A stretch of DNA of 64,000 nucleotides from Chitinophaga silvisoli (lineage in GTDB: Bacteria; Bacteroidota; Bacteroidia; Chitinophagales; Chitinophagaceae). The notes under the pieces are model-generated. The model was not told the DNA's origin and ran no database searches. It saw only the letters and a program-made list of their open reading frames with translations. The stretch's first letter is position 1. The number at the start of each line of letters is the position of its first letter. Positions 42,571 through 51,161 of the stretch are shown here, one piece after another. The position numbers were made by a program, and so were the translations under genes. The stretch covers positions 124,001 through 188,000 of the forward strand of contig NZ_QTJV01000012.1 in assembly GCF_003412465.1 (NCBI RefSeq). Reading direction: 5' to 3'.

Positions 42571-45500
42571 ATGACACAAGAGACTACACCCGTAATCGCA
42601 ACGCTGGACGGTAATGAAGCCGTGGCCTATATCGCGTACCGCGTTAATGAAGTATGTTCAATCTACCCGATCACACCTTCTTCCACCATGTCAGAACTGG
42701 TAGATGAATGGGCCGTTGCCGGGAAAAAAAATATCTGGGGTCAGATACCTGATGTAATAGAAATGCAAAGCGAAGGTGGTGCTGCCGGTGTGGTGCATGG
42801 TGCTTTGCAGGCAGGTGCACTGACCACAACCTTTACAGCATCCCAGGGCCTTATGCTCATGCTGCCTAATATGTACAAGATAGCCGGAGAGCTGACCTGT
42901 GCTGTGTTTCATGTGGCTGCAAGGTCACTCGCTGCACAGGCATTGTCCATCTTCGGTGATCACAGCGATGTGATGGCGGCACGTACCACCGGCTTTGCCA
43001 TGCTCTCCTCTGCCTCCGTACAGGAAGCACACGACATGGCGCTCATCAGCCAGGCGGCGACCCTCAAAGCGCGTATTCCTTTCATGCACTTCTTCGATGG
43101 ATTCCGAACTTCGCATGAAATTAATAAAATTAAACTGATACCTGATGCGCAGATCAGAAGTATGATCAGTGATGAACTGGTGAACGAGCATCGTTTTCGT
43201 AGCCTGAATCCTGATCGTCCTTTTATCAGGGGTACAGCGCAGAACCCGGATGTATATTTCCAGGGCAGGGAAACAGTGAATCCTTTTTATGCTGCTGCAC
43301 CGGGTATTGTGGAAGAGGCGATGAACCAGCTCGGCGAACTCACCGGTCGGTACTACAAGCTGTTTGAATATTTTGGTCATGAGCAGGCGGAACGTGTAGC
43401 CGTTGTAATGGGTTCCGGGGGCGAAGTACTGAAAGAAACAGTACGTGTGCTGCTGGAAGCCGGTGAAAAAGTAGGGGTGGTGCTGGTAAGATTATTCCGC
43501 CCATTCTCTGCAGCACATCTTTTAAAATCACTCCCCGCTACGGTAGAAAAAATCGTAGTGCTGGACCGTACAAAAGAACCCGGTGCCGCCGGCGAACCTT
43601 TGTACCAGGATGTAGTGACTTATCTCTGCCAGGCTTATTCAGAAGGTCGTTTGGAAAAACTGCCCCGCATCATCGGCGGCAGATACGGTTTGTCTTCCAA
43701 AGAGTTTACACCCGCCATGGCGAAAGCTGTATTGGATGAACTGAAGAAGGCAACGCCGAAACATGGCTTTACTATTGGTATCAATGATGATGTGACGCAT
43801 ACCAGTCTGAGCTATGATCCTTCATTCCACCTGGAACCCAAAGATAGGGTTTGTGCCTTGTTTTACGGCCTGGGTGCAGATGGAACAGTAGGTGCCAATA
43901 AGAATAGTATTAAAATTATTGGTGAGGAAACGGATCTTTATGCACAGGGATATTTTGTATATGATTCCCGTAAGTCAGGTACGATGACCGTATCACACCT
44001 GCGCTTTGGTAAGGATCCTATCCTGGCTCCTTGGCTGGTAGACAAAGCTGACTTCATTGCATGTCACAAATACAACTTTATCAGTAAGACGGATATGTTG
44101 CAGCATGCAAGGCCTGGTGCAACTTTCCTGCTGAATAGTCCCTATCCTGCAGATGAAGTCTGGGACCAGTTGCCGCGTGCTGTACAGGAACAGCTGATCG
44201 CAAAGCAGATGAAGCTGTTTGTGATCGATGCCTCCAAAGTGGCGATAGCTGCGGGTATGGGCCAACGTATCAATACGATTATGCAGACCTGCTTCTTTGC
44301 TTTATCAAATGTATTACCTGCTGATGAAGCGATAGCGCAGATCAAGAAATTTATTTATAAATCTTACAAGTCAAAAGGCGATGCCATCGTACAGAAAAAC
44401 TACCGCGCGGTAGATGATACCCTGGCACACCTGGTGCGGGTGGAACTGCCTGCTACAGCTTCCGGTACCGTGCAGATGGATGCAGGGATTCCTGCCGAAG
44501 CACCTGATTTTGTAAGGGATGTAACGGCGATGTTGCTGGATGGTAGGGGTGACCTGATACCGGTTAGTAAAATGCCGATAGATGGTACCTATCCAAGTGG
44601 CACCACGAAGTGGGAGAAAAGGAATATTGCGGACCTTGTGCCGGTGTGGGAATCAGACAGCTGTATACAATGCGGTAATTGTAGCTTTGTATGTCCGCAT
44701 AGTGTGATCCGTTCTAAATTCTATCACGAGAGCTACCTGGAAAAAGCGCCTGCAGGATTCCCTTCAGCACCGATCAATGCCCGTGGTTTCCCTGAAACAC
44801 GATATACATTGCAGGTGTACCTGGAAGATTGTACGGGCTGTAAATTGTGTGTACAGGCTTGTCCGGCAGTGGATATCAAAGATGCCAGCCGCAAGGCGAT
44901 CAATATGGCACCGAAACCATCATTGGTGGAAGGCCGTGAGCAGATCAGGTTCTTTGAAAGCATGCCGGTGAACAATCGTGCAGAGCTGGATTTCTCCACC
45001 GTAAGAGGGGCGCAGTTCCTGGAACCTTTATTTGAATTCTCAGGAGCGTGTTCCGGTTGTGGGGAGACACCTTATGTGAAGTTGCTGACACAATTGTTTG
45101 GCGATAGGTTGCTGGTAGCGAATGCAACGGGTTGCTCCTCTATTTACGGAGGTAACCTGCCAACGACGCCCTGGTCTGTGAATAAGGATAACCGTGGTCC
45201 GGCATGGTCAAATTCTCTCTTTGAAGATAACGCGGAATTTGGTTTGGGAATGCGTGTAGCGGCAGACAAACAGTTTACGATTGCACAGGCATTGCTCACA
45301 TCATTACAACCTGTATTGGATAATGATGTTTTGGTAGAACAGCTTTTGCATGCACCACAACAACTGGAGTCACAGATTGTGGAGCAACGCAACAGGGTAG
45401 GCGTGCTGAAAGATAAATTGCATGCATTGCGTGGCAATCCGCTGGCAGCGCAGTTGCTCGCAGTAGCGGATCACCTGGTGAAGAGAAGTGTGTGGTTGTT

Positions 45501-46152
45501 AGGTGGTGATGGTTGGGCATATGATATTGGTTCTTCCGGGTTGGACCATGTGTTGTCAACCGGGCGTAATGTGAATGTGCTGGTGCTGGATACAGAGGTG
45601 TATTCCAATACGGGGGGACAGATGTCAAAGGCAACACCTACGGCGGCGATTGCAAAATTTGCAGCGGCAGGCAAGAAGGTGGGTAAGAAGGACCTGGCCA
45701 TGCAGGCGATCTCATATGGTAATGTGTATGTGGCACAGATAGCGATGGGGGCGAACCCGCAACAGACCTTGCTGGCTTTGAGAGAGGCGGAGGCGTATAA
45801 AGGGCCTTCATTGATCCTGGCGTATAGTCATTGTATTGCGCATGGAATAGATATGGAGAAGGGCTTGACGCAGCAACAGATGGCGGTGTCCAGTGGTTAT
45901 TGGCCTTTGATCAGGTATAATCCTGCATTGAGAGAAGCGGGAAAGAATCCGTTTGTATTGGATTCTCCAAGGCCGGTAGTGAAATTTGCGGATTATGCTT
46001 ATAATGAAACGAGGTACAAGGCGCTGGCGGCACAGAACCCAGCAGAGGCGAAAAGGCTGATGGGATTGGCGCAGGAGTTGGTAGACCTGAGGTATAAGAG
46101 TTATGAGAATATGGCGACGTGGAAGGCCGAGGAGTTTACGCCGGTGGCATAG
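42571..46152 (+). CDS. nifJ: Pyruvate:ferredoxin (flavodoxin) oxidoreductase, single chain
   Basis: 1193 aa, the usual length of homodimeric PFOR. It oxidises pyruvate with CoA to acetyl-CoA and CO2, reducing ferredoxin or flavodoxin. Domain order: N-terminal pyrimidine-binding region (YPITPSSTMSELVDEWA), transketolase-C-like domain, gamma domain (ALFYGLGADGTVGANKNSIK), a two-cluster ferredoxin insert (CIQCGNCSFVCP from Cys698; CTGCKLCVQACP from Cys754), then the proximal cluster and TPP domain (ACSGCGET near 827, GCSSIYGGNLPTTPW near 854, GGDGWAYDIGSSGLDH). Oxygen-sensitive in most organisms, so it points to micro-oxic or anaerobic metabolism. Same operon as the GltD-like gene. Confidence 0.97.
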   Translation: MTQETTPVIATLDGNEAVAYIAYRVNEVCSIYPITPSSTMSELVDEWAVAGKKNIWGQIPDVIEMQSEGGAAGVVHGALQAGALTTTFTASQGLMLMLPNMYKIAGELTCAVFHVAARSLAAQALSIFGDHSDVMAARTTGFAMLSSASVQEAHDMALISQAATLKARIPFMHFFDGFRTSHEINKIKLIPDAQIRSMISDELVNEHRFRSLNPDRPFIRGTAQNPDVYFQGRETVNPFYAAAPGIVEEAMNQLGELTGRYYKLFEYFGHEQAERVAVVMGSGGEVLKETVRVLLEAGEKVGVVLVRLFRPFSAAHLLKSLPATVEKIVVLDRTKEPGAAGEPLYQDVVTYLCQAYSEGRLEKLPRIIGGRYGLSSKEFTPAMAKAVLDELKKATPKHGFTIGINDDVTHTSLSYDPSFHLEPKDRVCALFYGLGADGTVGANKNSIKIIGEETDLYAQGYFVYDSRKSGTMTVSHLRFGKDPILAPWLVDKADFIACHKYNFISKTDMLQHARPGATFLLNSPYPADEVWDQLPRAVQEQLIAKQMKLFVIDASKVAIAAGMGQRINTIMQTCFFALSNVLPADEAIAQIKKFIYKSYKSKGDAIVQKNYRAVDDTLAHLVRVELPATASGTVQMDAGIPAEAPDFVRDVTAMLLDGRGDLIPVSKMPIDGTYPSGTTKWEKRNIADLVPVWESDSCIQCGNCSFVCPHSVIRSKFYHESYLEKAPAGFPSAPINARGFPETRYTLQVYLEDCTGCKLCVQACPAVDIKDASRKAINMAPKPSLVEGREQIRFFESMPVNNRAELDFSTVRGAQFLEPLFEFSGACSGCGETPYVKLLTQLFGDRLLVANATGCSSIYGGNLPTTPWSVNKDNRGPAWSNSLFEDNAEFGLGMRVAADKQFTIAQALLTSLQPVLDNDVLVEQLLHAPQQLESQIVEQRNRVGVLKDKLHALRGNPLAAQLLAVADHLVKRSVWLLGGDGWAYDIGSSGLDHVLSTGRNVNVLVLDTEVYSNTGGQMSKATPTAAIAKFAAAGKKVGKKDLAMQAISYGNVYVAQIAMGANPQQTLLALREAEAYKGPSLILAYSHCIAHGIDMEKGLTQQQMAVSSGYWPLIRYNPALREAGKNPFVLDSPRPVVKFADYAYNETRYKALAAQNPAEAKRLMGLAQELVDLRYKSYENMATWKAEEFTPVA

Positions 46153-46166
46153 AGAATGAATTGAAT

Positions 46167-46208
46167 AAAAGAGGTTGGATCTTTGGAAGCAACCTCTTTT
46201 ATTTTTTT
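46167..46208. terminator. Bidirectional terminator after PFOR
   Basis: AAAAGAGGTTG (46167-46177) pairs with CAACCTCTTTT (46190-46200), with a long T run on the plus strand and A on the other. It lies between the convergent PFOR and GNAT genes. Confidence 0.85.
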
Positions 46209-46683
46209 AACCCAACTTATAAATATACTCTTCAATCTCCGCCTGCCTTGCATTTGCAAAGCCCTTATCCGTACCTATCCTGACAAACCCGCATTTCTCC
46301 AGTACCTTTTGTGATCCTACATTATCAAAGGCCGTTCTGCCGATAATTGGCCGCGCAGTTTCCAGGGTTAAAAACTCCGTCAGTGCTGCGGTGGTAATAC
46401 CCTGTCCCCAATAAGGTTTATCTATCCAATAAGTGATCTCTGTATCTCCATGCATGACAAATTTTGCCAGACTGCCCGCAATCAAACCATTCACGATAAT
46501 CGTGCGCATATGGATAGTCGGGTCATCGAGAAATTTGGAATATTTCTGTAAATAGGCTGTTCTATTATGTGAGTCTATTGCAGTAAATGCTGCTATATAA
46601 TTTGCTTCCTTGTCGAGCTGAAAAGTATAGAAATGATCCAGGTCGGAAAGGACCGTCTTCCTCAATCGAATATGTGAAGTCAT
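46207..46683 (-). CDS. GNAT-family N-acetyltransferase
   Basis: 158 aa of the RimJ/RimL-type branch. Visible features: HIRLRKTVLSDLDHFYTFQL at the start, EITYWIDKPYWGQGITTAAL (acetyl-CoA pyrophosphate loop Q/R-x-x-G-x-G/A in modified form, WGQGITTAA), and a late FDNVGSQKVLEKCGFVRIGT motif typical of the fold. Acetylates an amine or protein N-terminus; substrate unknown. Monocistronic, sharing its terminator with the PFOR operon. Confidence 0.9.
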   Translation of the reverse strand: MTSHIRLRKTVLSDLDHFYTFQLDKEANYIAAFTAIDSHNRTAYLQKYSKFLDDPTIHMRTIIVNGLIAGSLAKFVMHGDTEITYWIDKPYWGQGITTAALTEFLTLETARPIIGRTAFDNVGSQKVLEKCGFVRIGTDKGFANARQAEIEEYIYKLG

Positions 46684-46774
46684 AACGAGAATTTACACGA
46701 AGATATTCATTTTTCAGATGGGCAACATCTTTGATGATAAGGGGCTATACGAAATTTTTTTGCACGATGAAAAT

Positions 46775-46821
46775 CCAGAAGCACACCTCAATATCCAATC
46801 GAATTAGAGGTGTACTTCTGG
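46775..46821. terminator. 15-bp inverted repeat downstream of the DoxX-like gene
   Basis: CCAGAAGCACACCTC (46775-46789) pairs with GAGGTGTACTTCTGG (46807-46821) apart from the central C/A mismatch. It begins 18 bp after the DoxX-like stop on the minus strand. The tail is only weakly T-rich (ATTTTCATCG), so it could be a terminator or an mRNA 3'-end stabiliser. Confidence 0.55.
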
Positions 46822-46839
46822 TGTACTTAACGTGGCATT

Positions 46840-47229
46840 TTACTGGTTTTGCTCATAAGTCACTGTATACAATTTCCTGTACATCACATACGTCACGGAT
46901 ATAATCCCAAAGGCAATAATCGCATCTATCGTCGCGGGGAATCCCAGTACTGCCACTTTAGAGAAGAATGCAAACAGGATATCGAAGAAAATGCCCGCAA
47001 ACACCCATTCTTTTAAACGAAGGAGCCTGTTGGGAGTCAGCATCACAACAACCCCGGAGAGCTTAAAAACGCCCAGGATATAGATGAAATGAGCAGGGTA
47101 TCCGAGCTGTTGTGTGATGCCCCATACCAATGGGTTGCCTGTCAGCTCAAAAAATCCGCTTGCACCAAACCATAAAGAGATTAATACAGCCCCTGTCCAG
47201 AAAATTACTTTTGTCGTTTGCGTATTCAT
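46840..47229 (-). CDS. DoxX-like integral membrane protein
   Basis: 129 aa from the ATG at 47229 (MNTQTTKVIFWTGAVLIS), preferred over an upstream in-frame ATG at 47289 that adds 20 unlikely residues. Four transmembrane helices (about 8-26, 45-63, 70-88 and 97-115) with the DoxX pattern (SGFFELTGNPLVWGITQQLG, YPAHFIYILGVFKLSGVVVM). DoxX-like proteins are often redox- or stress-linked; function here is unknown. Divergent from the DGC operon, across the region with paired FNR-like dyads. Confidence 0.85.
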   Translation of the reverse strand: MNTQTTKVIFWTGAVLISLWFGASGFFELTGNPLVWGITQQLGYPAHFIYILGVFKLSGVVVMLTPNRLLRLKEWVFAGIFFDILFAFFSKVAVLGFPATIDAIIAFGIISVTYVMYRKLYTVTYEQNQ

Positions 47230-47355
47230 TGTGATTAGGTTTATTTGTTTGTGATGGAACAAAGATGAGGTGGATAGGCAGGCTTTCATAGCCTGAAAAC
47301 CCTGAGGTGGACAATTAAAGGGCTGACTTAGACATCAGGGGGGAGTATTGCTCTT

Positions 47356-47389
47356 TGACTGTAGTCACATGCACTATTGACTACCGTCA
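47356..47389 (+). promoter_or_regulatory. Two FNR/CRP-like dyads spaced by 22 bp
   Basis: TTGAC-TGTA-GTCAC (core TGAC-N4-GTCA at 47356-47367) and TTGAC-TACC-GTCAT (core 47378-47389), centres 22 bp apart, two helical turns. A -7-like box TACTTTTA at 47413-47420 would put the start of transcription near 47425 and the second dyad near -41.5, the classic class II position of CRP/FNR activators. The ATG follows at 47428, so the transcript would be nearly leaderless. The dyads could also serve the divergent DoxX-like gene. Confidence 0.6.
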
Positions 47390-47427
47390 TTTAGTAAAAA
47401 AAAGTATTGCGGTACTTTTATACCACC

Positions 47428-47787
47428 ATGAATAATATTCCGCTTGTTTATTCCTGCTCCGGCTGCTCAAGCGTCGCACAAATGGCTAACTACCTGGCAA
47501 TTCAATTAGACAGATCGGGAATCGCTGAAATGTCCTGCATTGCAGGTGTGGGTGGTAATGTAAAGAAACTGGTAAAGACTGCGCTCTCCGGCAGAAAGAT
47601 CATTGCCATAGATGGTTGTCCGCTGGCATGTACAAAATCCTGCCTTGCGAATCACTCCCTGCTGCCCGACCTGGCGATAGACCTGTCCATCCTGGGTGTG
47701 TCAAAAAAGCAGCACGAGGATTTTGACAAAGCACAAGCGGATATCATCCTGGAAGACTTAAAAAAAGCATTGAATGGAACAGCCTAA
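47428..47787 (+). CDS. DGC-domain putative zinc-binding protein
   Basis: 119 aa from the ATG at 47428 (MNNIPLVYSCSGCSS). The name-giving DGC motif is seen (IAIDGCPLACTKSCLANH near residue 66) together with the N-terminal YSCSGCSSVAQMAN and a central CIAGVGG; these cysteines probably bind zinc or a cluster. Found in anaerobic or metal-handling loci. First gene of a six-gene operon; its last 14 bp overlap the hemerythrin gene. The exact role is unknown. Confidence 0.88.
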   Translation: MNNIPLVYSCSGCSSVAQMANYLAIQLDRSGIAEMSCIAGVGGNVKKLVKTALSGRKIIAIDGCPLACTKSCLANHSLLPDLAIDLSILGVSKKQHEDFDKAQADIILEDLKKALNGTA

Positions 47788-48217
47788 ACCCGTCAAAAGA
47801 AGCAAAGCATTTGTGCAACTTTCCAAAGACCATCACTTTGGCCTGCTGCTGGTTTGGAGAATAAGGCAGGACCTGGGAAAGGTAAATCCGGCAGTCAACA
47901 TCAGCAAATATGTACTGGAGTTTTTTGAAATGGACCTGCAATCGCATTTCAAAGAGGAGGAAGACTACCTGTTTAGCAAACTGGATCCTGCAGATCCATT
48001 ACGTCAGCAGGCAGAAGGGGAGCACAGGGCTATCTGCAACCTGGTAGAATCGATTAAAAGAAATGAATCGGACAAAGCCCTCCTCCGCCAGTTTGGCGAC
48101 CTGCTGGAAGCGCATATCCGCTTTGAAGAAAGGGCCCTGTTTAATTATTTGCAGGAACACCTTAGCCCGGAAGACCAGGAACAATTATTACTGCATACCA
48201 CAAGAAGCAAACACTGA
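47774..48217 (+). CDS. Hemerythrin (HHE)-domain protein
   Basis: 147-aa four-helix protein with a di-iron hemerythrin-like pattern: LSKDHHFGLLLVW (His near 20-21), SHFKEEEDYLF (His58 and Glu near 62), EHRAICNL and AHIRFEERALFNYL. Such proteins bind O2 or NO, or repair Fe-S clusters (compare RIC/YtfE). The ATG lies inside the end of the DGC gene, so translation is coupled. In this operon context, NO or O2 sensing/defence is the best inference. Confidence 0.9.
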   Translation: MEQPKPVKRSKAFVQLSKDHHFGLLLVWRIRQDLGKVNPAVNISKYVLEFFEMDLQSHFKEEEDYLFSKLDPADPLRQQAEGEHRAICNLVESIKRNESDKALLRQFGDLLEAHIRFEERALFNYLQEHLSPEDQEQLLLHTTRSKH

Positions 48218-48219
48218 TC

Positions 48220-49017
48220 ATGACCATCAATCAAAACACAAAGATTGCTGCCATTTTAAAGCATCATCCCGCGGCGCTGGATGCTATCATTGCCATATCA
48301 CCGAAGTTCGAAAAATTGCGCAATCCTGTATTGAGGAAATTGATGGCCGGCCGTGCCAGCATTGCCGTGGCCAGTAAGATCGGGGGCTGTAGTGTAGCCG
48401 ACTTCTATACACAACTGGCACCTCTTGGTTTTGAAATTGATGCAGTCACATCCACAGTCACAGTAGCACAGAATGAAATGCCTGATTTTATAAGGACATT
48501 ACAGGAAGACAAGGTCGTAATACTGGATGTACGCCCGCAAATAGCCTCCGGTGAAGATCCTTTGCGTCTCATCTTTCAAAAGGTGGAAACTCTGCAGGGC
48601 GGACAGGTCCTAAAGATTGTGAACACATTTGAGCCGACACCTTTGATGGTTTTATTAAAGAAACAGGGTTTTGATGCTTATGCTGCGCAAATAGAGGAAG
48701 ACCTGGTAGAAACATGGTTCTATAAAACCAGAACTATGCGTCCACCCGAAGTAAAAATACAAACGGAGCACTGGGATGAAATACTCAAAAGATTTCAGGA
48801 CAAACTGCACACCATTGATGTCCGTGCCCTGCAGATGCCTTTGCCCATGTATACCATCCTGGAGAAACTGGATACCCTGCCAGAAGCGCAGGCTTTGTTT
48901 GTATATCATAAGCGCATCCCTGTATTCCTTTTACCTGAGCTGTCGCAGAGAGGGTTTGAATACCGTGCAAAGGAAATTGCAGGCGATGAGGTACATCTTT
49001 TAATTTTCAGGAACTAA
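48220..49017 (+). CDS. DUF1858 + tandem DUF2249 protein
   Basis: 265 aa. An N-terminal DUF1858-like helical domain (about 1-70; TKIAAILKHHPAALDAIIAI, IAVASKIGGCSVADF, related to the ScdA N-terminus) is followed by two DUF2249 (TusA-like fold) domains, about 95-170 (VVILDVRPQIASGEDPLRLI) and about 195-265 (LHTIDVRALQMPLPMYTILE). DUF2249 proteins sit beside hemerythrins and nitric oxide/denitrification genes in many bacteria. Two bases separate it from the hemerythrin gene, and its TAA overlaps the next ATG (TAATG). Confidence 0.88.
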   Translation: MTINQNTKIAAILKHHPAALDAIIAISPKFEKLRNPVLRKLMAGRASIAVASKIGGCSVADFYTQLAPLGFEIDAVTSTVTVAQNEMPDFIRTLQEDKVVILDVRPQIASGEDPLRLIFQKVETLQGGQVLKIVNTFEPTPLMVLLKKQGFDAYAAQIEEDLVETWFYKTRTMRPPEVKIQTEHWDEILKRFQDKLHTIDVRALQMPLPMYTILEKLDTLPEAQALFVYHKRIPVFLLPELSQRGFEYRAKEIAGDEVHLLIFRN

Positions 49018-50288
49018 TGAGCGATGTCGTTTACACAACTACCCACCGTGTGGTAGTACCGTTTTATGTATATGCAGGGCTGGCATTCCTGGTAGCTACC
49101 GGGATGTTGTTTACAGGGGCCGCTGAGTTCTCCGGGCACTATTTCCAGCCCCATATCCTGGCCATCACGCATACGATGGCACTAGGATGGGGTACGATGA
49201 TCATTTTAGGAGCAAGTCATCAGTTACTACCGGTATTGATGGAAGGAGAATTGTACAGTGTTAAACTCGCATACTTGTCCTATACCTTTACGGGCATCGG
49301 GATTGCCTTGTTAGTATGGGCATTTTATATCTTTCACATGGGCTGGCCTGCGAAGTGTGGTGCCTTGCTGATCAATGCCGGGGTCATTGCCTTCTTTGTG
49401 AATGTGGTGATGAGCATTGTAAAAAGTAAAAAAGAAAACATCCAGGCTATCTTTATGCTCACGGCTGCAGGTTGGCTGGCATTCACTACCCTGGCAGGCG
49501 GCCTGCTGATCTGCAATTTTACGGAGAATATTTTGCCGGATGGATCACTCCATTATCTTTCCCTCCATGCGCATATCGGTATCGTTGGATGGTTCCTGCT
49601 GTTGGTGATGGGGGTAGGGTCCCGCCTGATTCCCATGTTCCTCATCTCTAAATACGACTCTCCCAAAATACTCTGGAGTATCTATGGCCTGATCAATGGC
49701 GGACTGATTACATTCATATTTATCTTCCTCAGGGAAGCAGTATCAGTGTTGTATATGATCCCGGTATTGTGTGTGACAGGGGGTATTGTATTGTTTGGAT
49801 TCTTTTGCAGGAAGGCTTACCGGCAGAGGATCCGCAGACAGGTGGACGAAGAGATGAAGATCTCGCTGCTGGCAGTTGTGATGATGGTTTTACCCCTGGT
49901 ATTTTTAATTGCTGTCATCGTCACACTGATGACCATATCTGCCGATGTACACATGGTATTGGCCTATGGTTTTACTATCTTCTTTGGCTGGCTCACGGCT
50001 ATTATTCTAGGTATGACTTTTAAGACACTGCCCTTCATTATCTGGAACAGGGTTTACCATGCAAGAGCCGGTACAGGGGCTACACCAGTTCCGAAGGAAC
50101 TGTTCAGCAGCCGGCTTTTTAATATAATGGCGGTTTGTTTTATCATTGGATTTATAAGTTTTGTGGCCGGCATTGTTATATCAAACGGCATTGCGATGAA
50201 GGTTGGCGCACTCTTATTGTTGCTGTGTGCTTTTCTTTATAATGCGAATGTATTTAAGTTACTCTTTCATAAAGATAGGATGCTATGA
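49017..50288 (+). CDS. Heme-copper-oxidase subunit I-like membrane protein
   Basis: 423 aa, about twelve transmembrane helices and almost no soluble part. Histidines in helices (HYFQPHILAITHTMALGWGT, LGASHQLLPVLM, LSLHAHIGIVGWFLLLVMG) recall the heme-binding helices of subunit I, but the full copper/heme set of a working oxidase or NO reductase cannot be confirmed; NnrS-type motifs are not seen either. It overlaps the upstream gene by 1 bp and the downstream gene by 4 bp. Likely a heme protein linked to NO or O2 chemistry. Confidence 0.75.
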   Translation: MSDVVYTTTHRVVVPFYVYAGLAFLVATGMLFTGAAEFSGHYFQPHILAITHTMALGWGTMIILGASHQLLPVLMEGELYSVKLAYLSYTFTGIGIALLVWAFYIFHMGWPAKCGALLINAGVIAFFVNVVMSIVKSKKENIQAIFMLTAAGWLAFTTLAGGLLICNFTENILPDGSLHYLSLHAHIGIVGWFLLLVMGVGSRLIPMFLISKYDSPKILWSIYGLINGGLITFIFIFLREAVSVLYMIPVLCVTGGIVLFGFFCRKAYRQRIRRQVDEEMKISLLAVVMMVLPLVFLIAVIVTLMTISADVHMVLAYGFTIFFGWLTAIILGMTFKTLPFIIWNRVYHARAGTGATPVPKELFSSRLFNIMAVCFIIGFISFVAGIVISNGIAMKVGALLLLLCAFLYNANVFKLLFHKDRML

Positions 50289-50599
50289 TCGCGCTGACGG
50301 AAAAAGCTATCGAAGCCCTGGCTGCGCTGCGCTGGGTATTTGATCCTGAAATAGGGTTGAATGTGGTGGACATGGGTTTGATTTACGAACTCAGCGTGGA
50401 GGAGGACGCAAAGAAGATATTGGTGCTGATGACATTGAGTACTCAGTATTGTCCGATGGGACAGTCTATCGTCGATTCAGTAAAGAACCGCCTGGAATTA
50501 TCTTACCCTGGGTATGAGATAGAGATAACCGTGACATTTGAGCCTACCTGGAGTATGGAGATGATCTCAGCAGAAGGCCAGGAATTTTTAAACAGATAA
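50285..50599 (+). CDS. DUF59/MIP18 Fe-S cluster assembly protein (SufT/PaaD-like)
   Basis: 104 aa. DUF59 core: AALRWVFDPEIGLNVVDMGL (the DPE...VD.GLIY motif) and LSTQYCPMGQSIVDSVKNRL with the conserved Cys near residue 59. Such proteins help deliver Fe-S clusters to target proteins. Overlap ATGA with the membrane protein (50285-50288) shows tight coupling. In this operon it could mature or repair an Fe-S protein, perhaps the Rrf2 regulator encoded just after. Confidence 0.9.
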   Translation: MIALTEKAIEALAALRWVFDPEIGLNVVDMGLIYELSVEEDAKKILVLMTLSTQYCPMGQSIVDSVKNRLELSYPGYEIEITVTFEPTWSMEMISAEGQEFLNR

Positions 50600-50603
50600 T
50601 CTG

Positions 50604-51035
50604 ATGCTTAGCTTCACTTGTAAGACAGCTATTAAAGCGGTAATTTACCTGTCCTCAAAGCACAGGAGCGGGGAGAATGCAGGTATTAAGGAGATTGCTG
50701 AGTGTATAAATGCCAGTGAGCATACGGTAGGCAAGCTGCTGCAGGTGCTGGTCAGGCAGGGGGTGATCCGCAGTATGAAAGGACCGGCAGGTGGATTCAA
50801 TATCTCGGATACGCAGATGAAGCAGCCGATCATGGATATAGTAGCGGCGATAGATGGGAAACAGGTGTTTAAGGGCTGTGGCCTGGGCCTGAGCAGGTGT
50901 TCGGCTACACACCCGTGTCCGATCCATAGTGAATATGGAAAGGCGAGGGGCATCATCGCGGAATTGTTTAATAATAAGCGCATTGAAGACTTGTGCGAAC
51001 CGGTGGATAACGGATTTGCCTATTTGATTGGGTAG
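50604..51035 (+). CDS. Rrf2-family transcriptional regulator, probable Fe-S sensor
   Basis: 143 aa winged helix-turn-helix protein: KTAIKAVIYLSSKHRSGENA, IKEIAECINASEHTVGKLLQ (recognition helix region) and GPAGGFNISDT, the Rrf2 wing. Three cysteines C92, C99 and C105 (CGLGLSRCSATHPC) match the cluster loop of NsrR/IscR-type members, so it probably senses NO, O2 or Fe-S status. Last gene of the operon, 4 bp after the DUF59 gene, and a candidate autoregulator. Confidence 0.92.
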   Translation: MLSFTCKTAIKAVIYLSSKHRSGENAGIKEIAECINASEHTVGKLLQVLVRQGVIRSMKGPAGGFNISDTQMKQPIMDIVAAIDGKQVFKGCGLGLSRCSATHPCPIHSEYGKARGIIAELFNNKRIEDLCEPVDNGFAYLIG

Positions 51036-51079
51036 TATTCAAAAAAAATTGGAATGGGCCATTAGACTCTGGCAGGTTT

Positions 51080-51112
51080 TTTGATGAACTCCGCTAAAAA
51101 GGCTTATTTTTG
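51080..51112 (+). promoter_or_regulatory. Putative Bacteroidetes promoter
   Basis: TTTG (51080-51083), 21 bp, TATTTTTG (51105-51112). Matches TTTG-N(19-21)-TAnnTTTG and lies 49 bp before the ATG at 51162. Confidence 0.5.
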
Positions 51113-51161
51113 TAAGCATTGAAAAATCTCTATCAGCTTATTTGCACGTAAACAAGAACCC

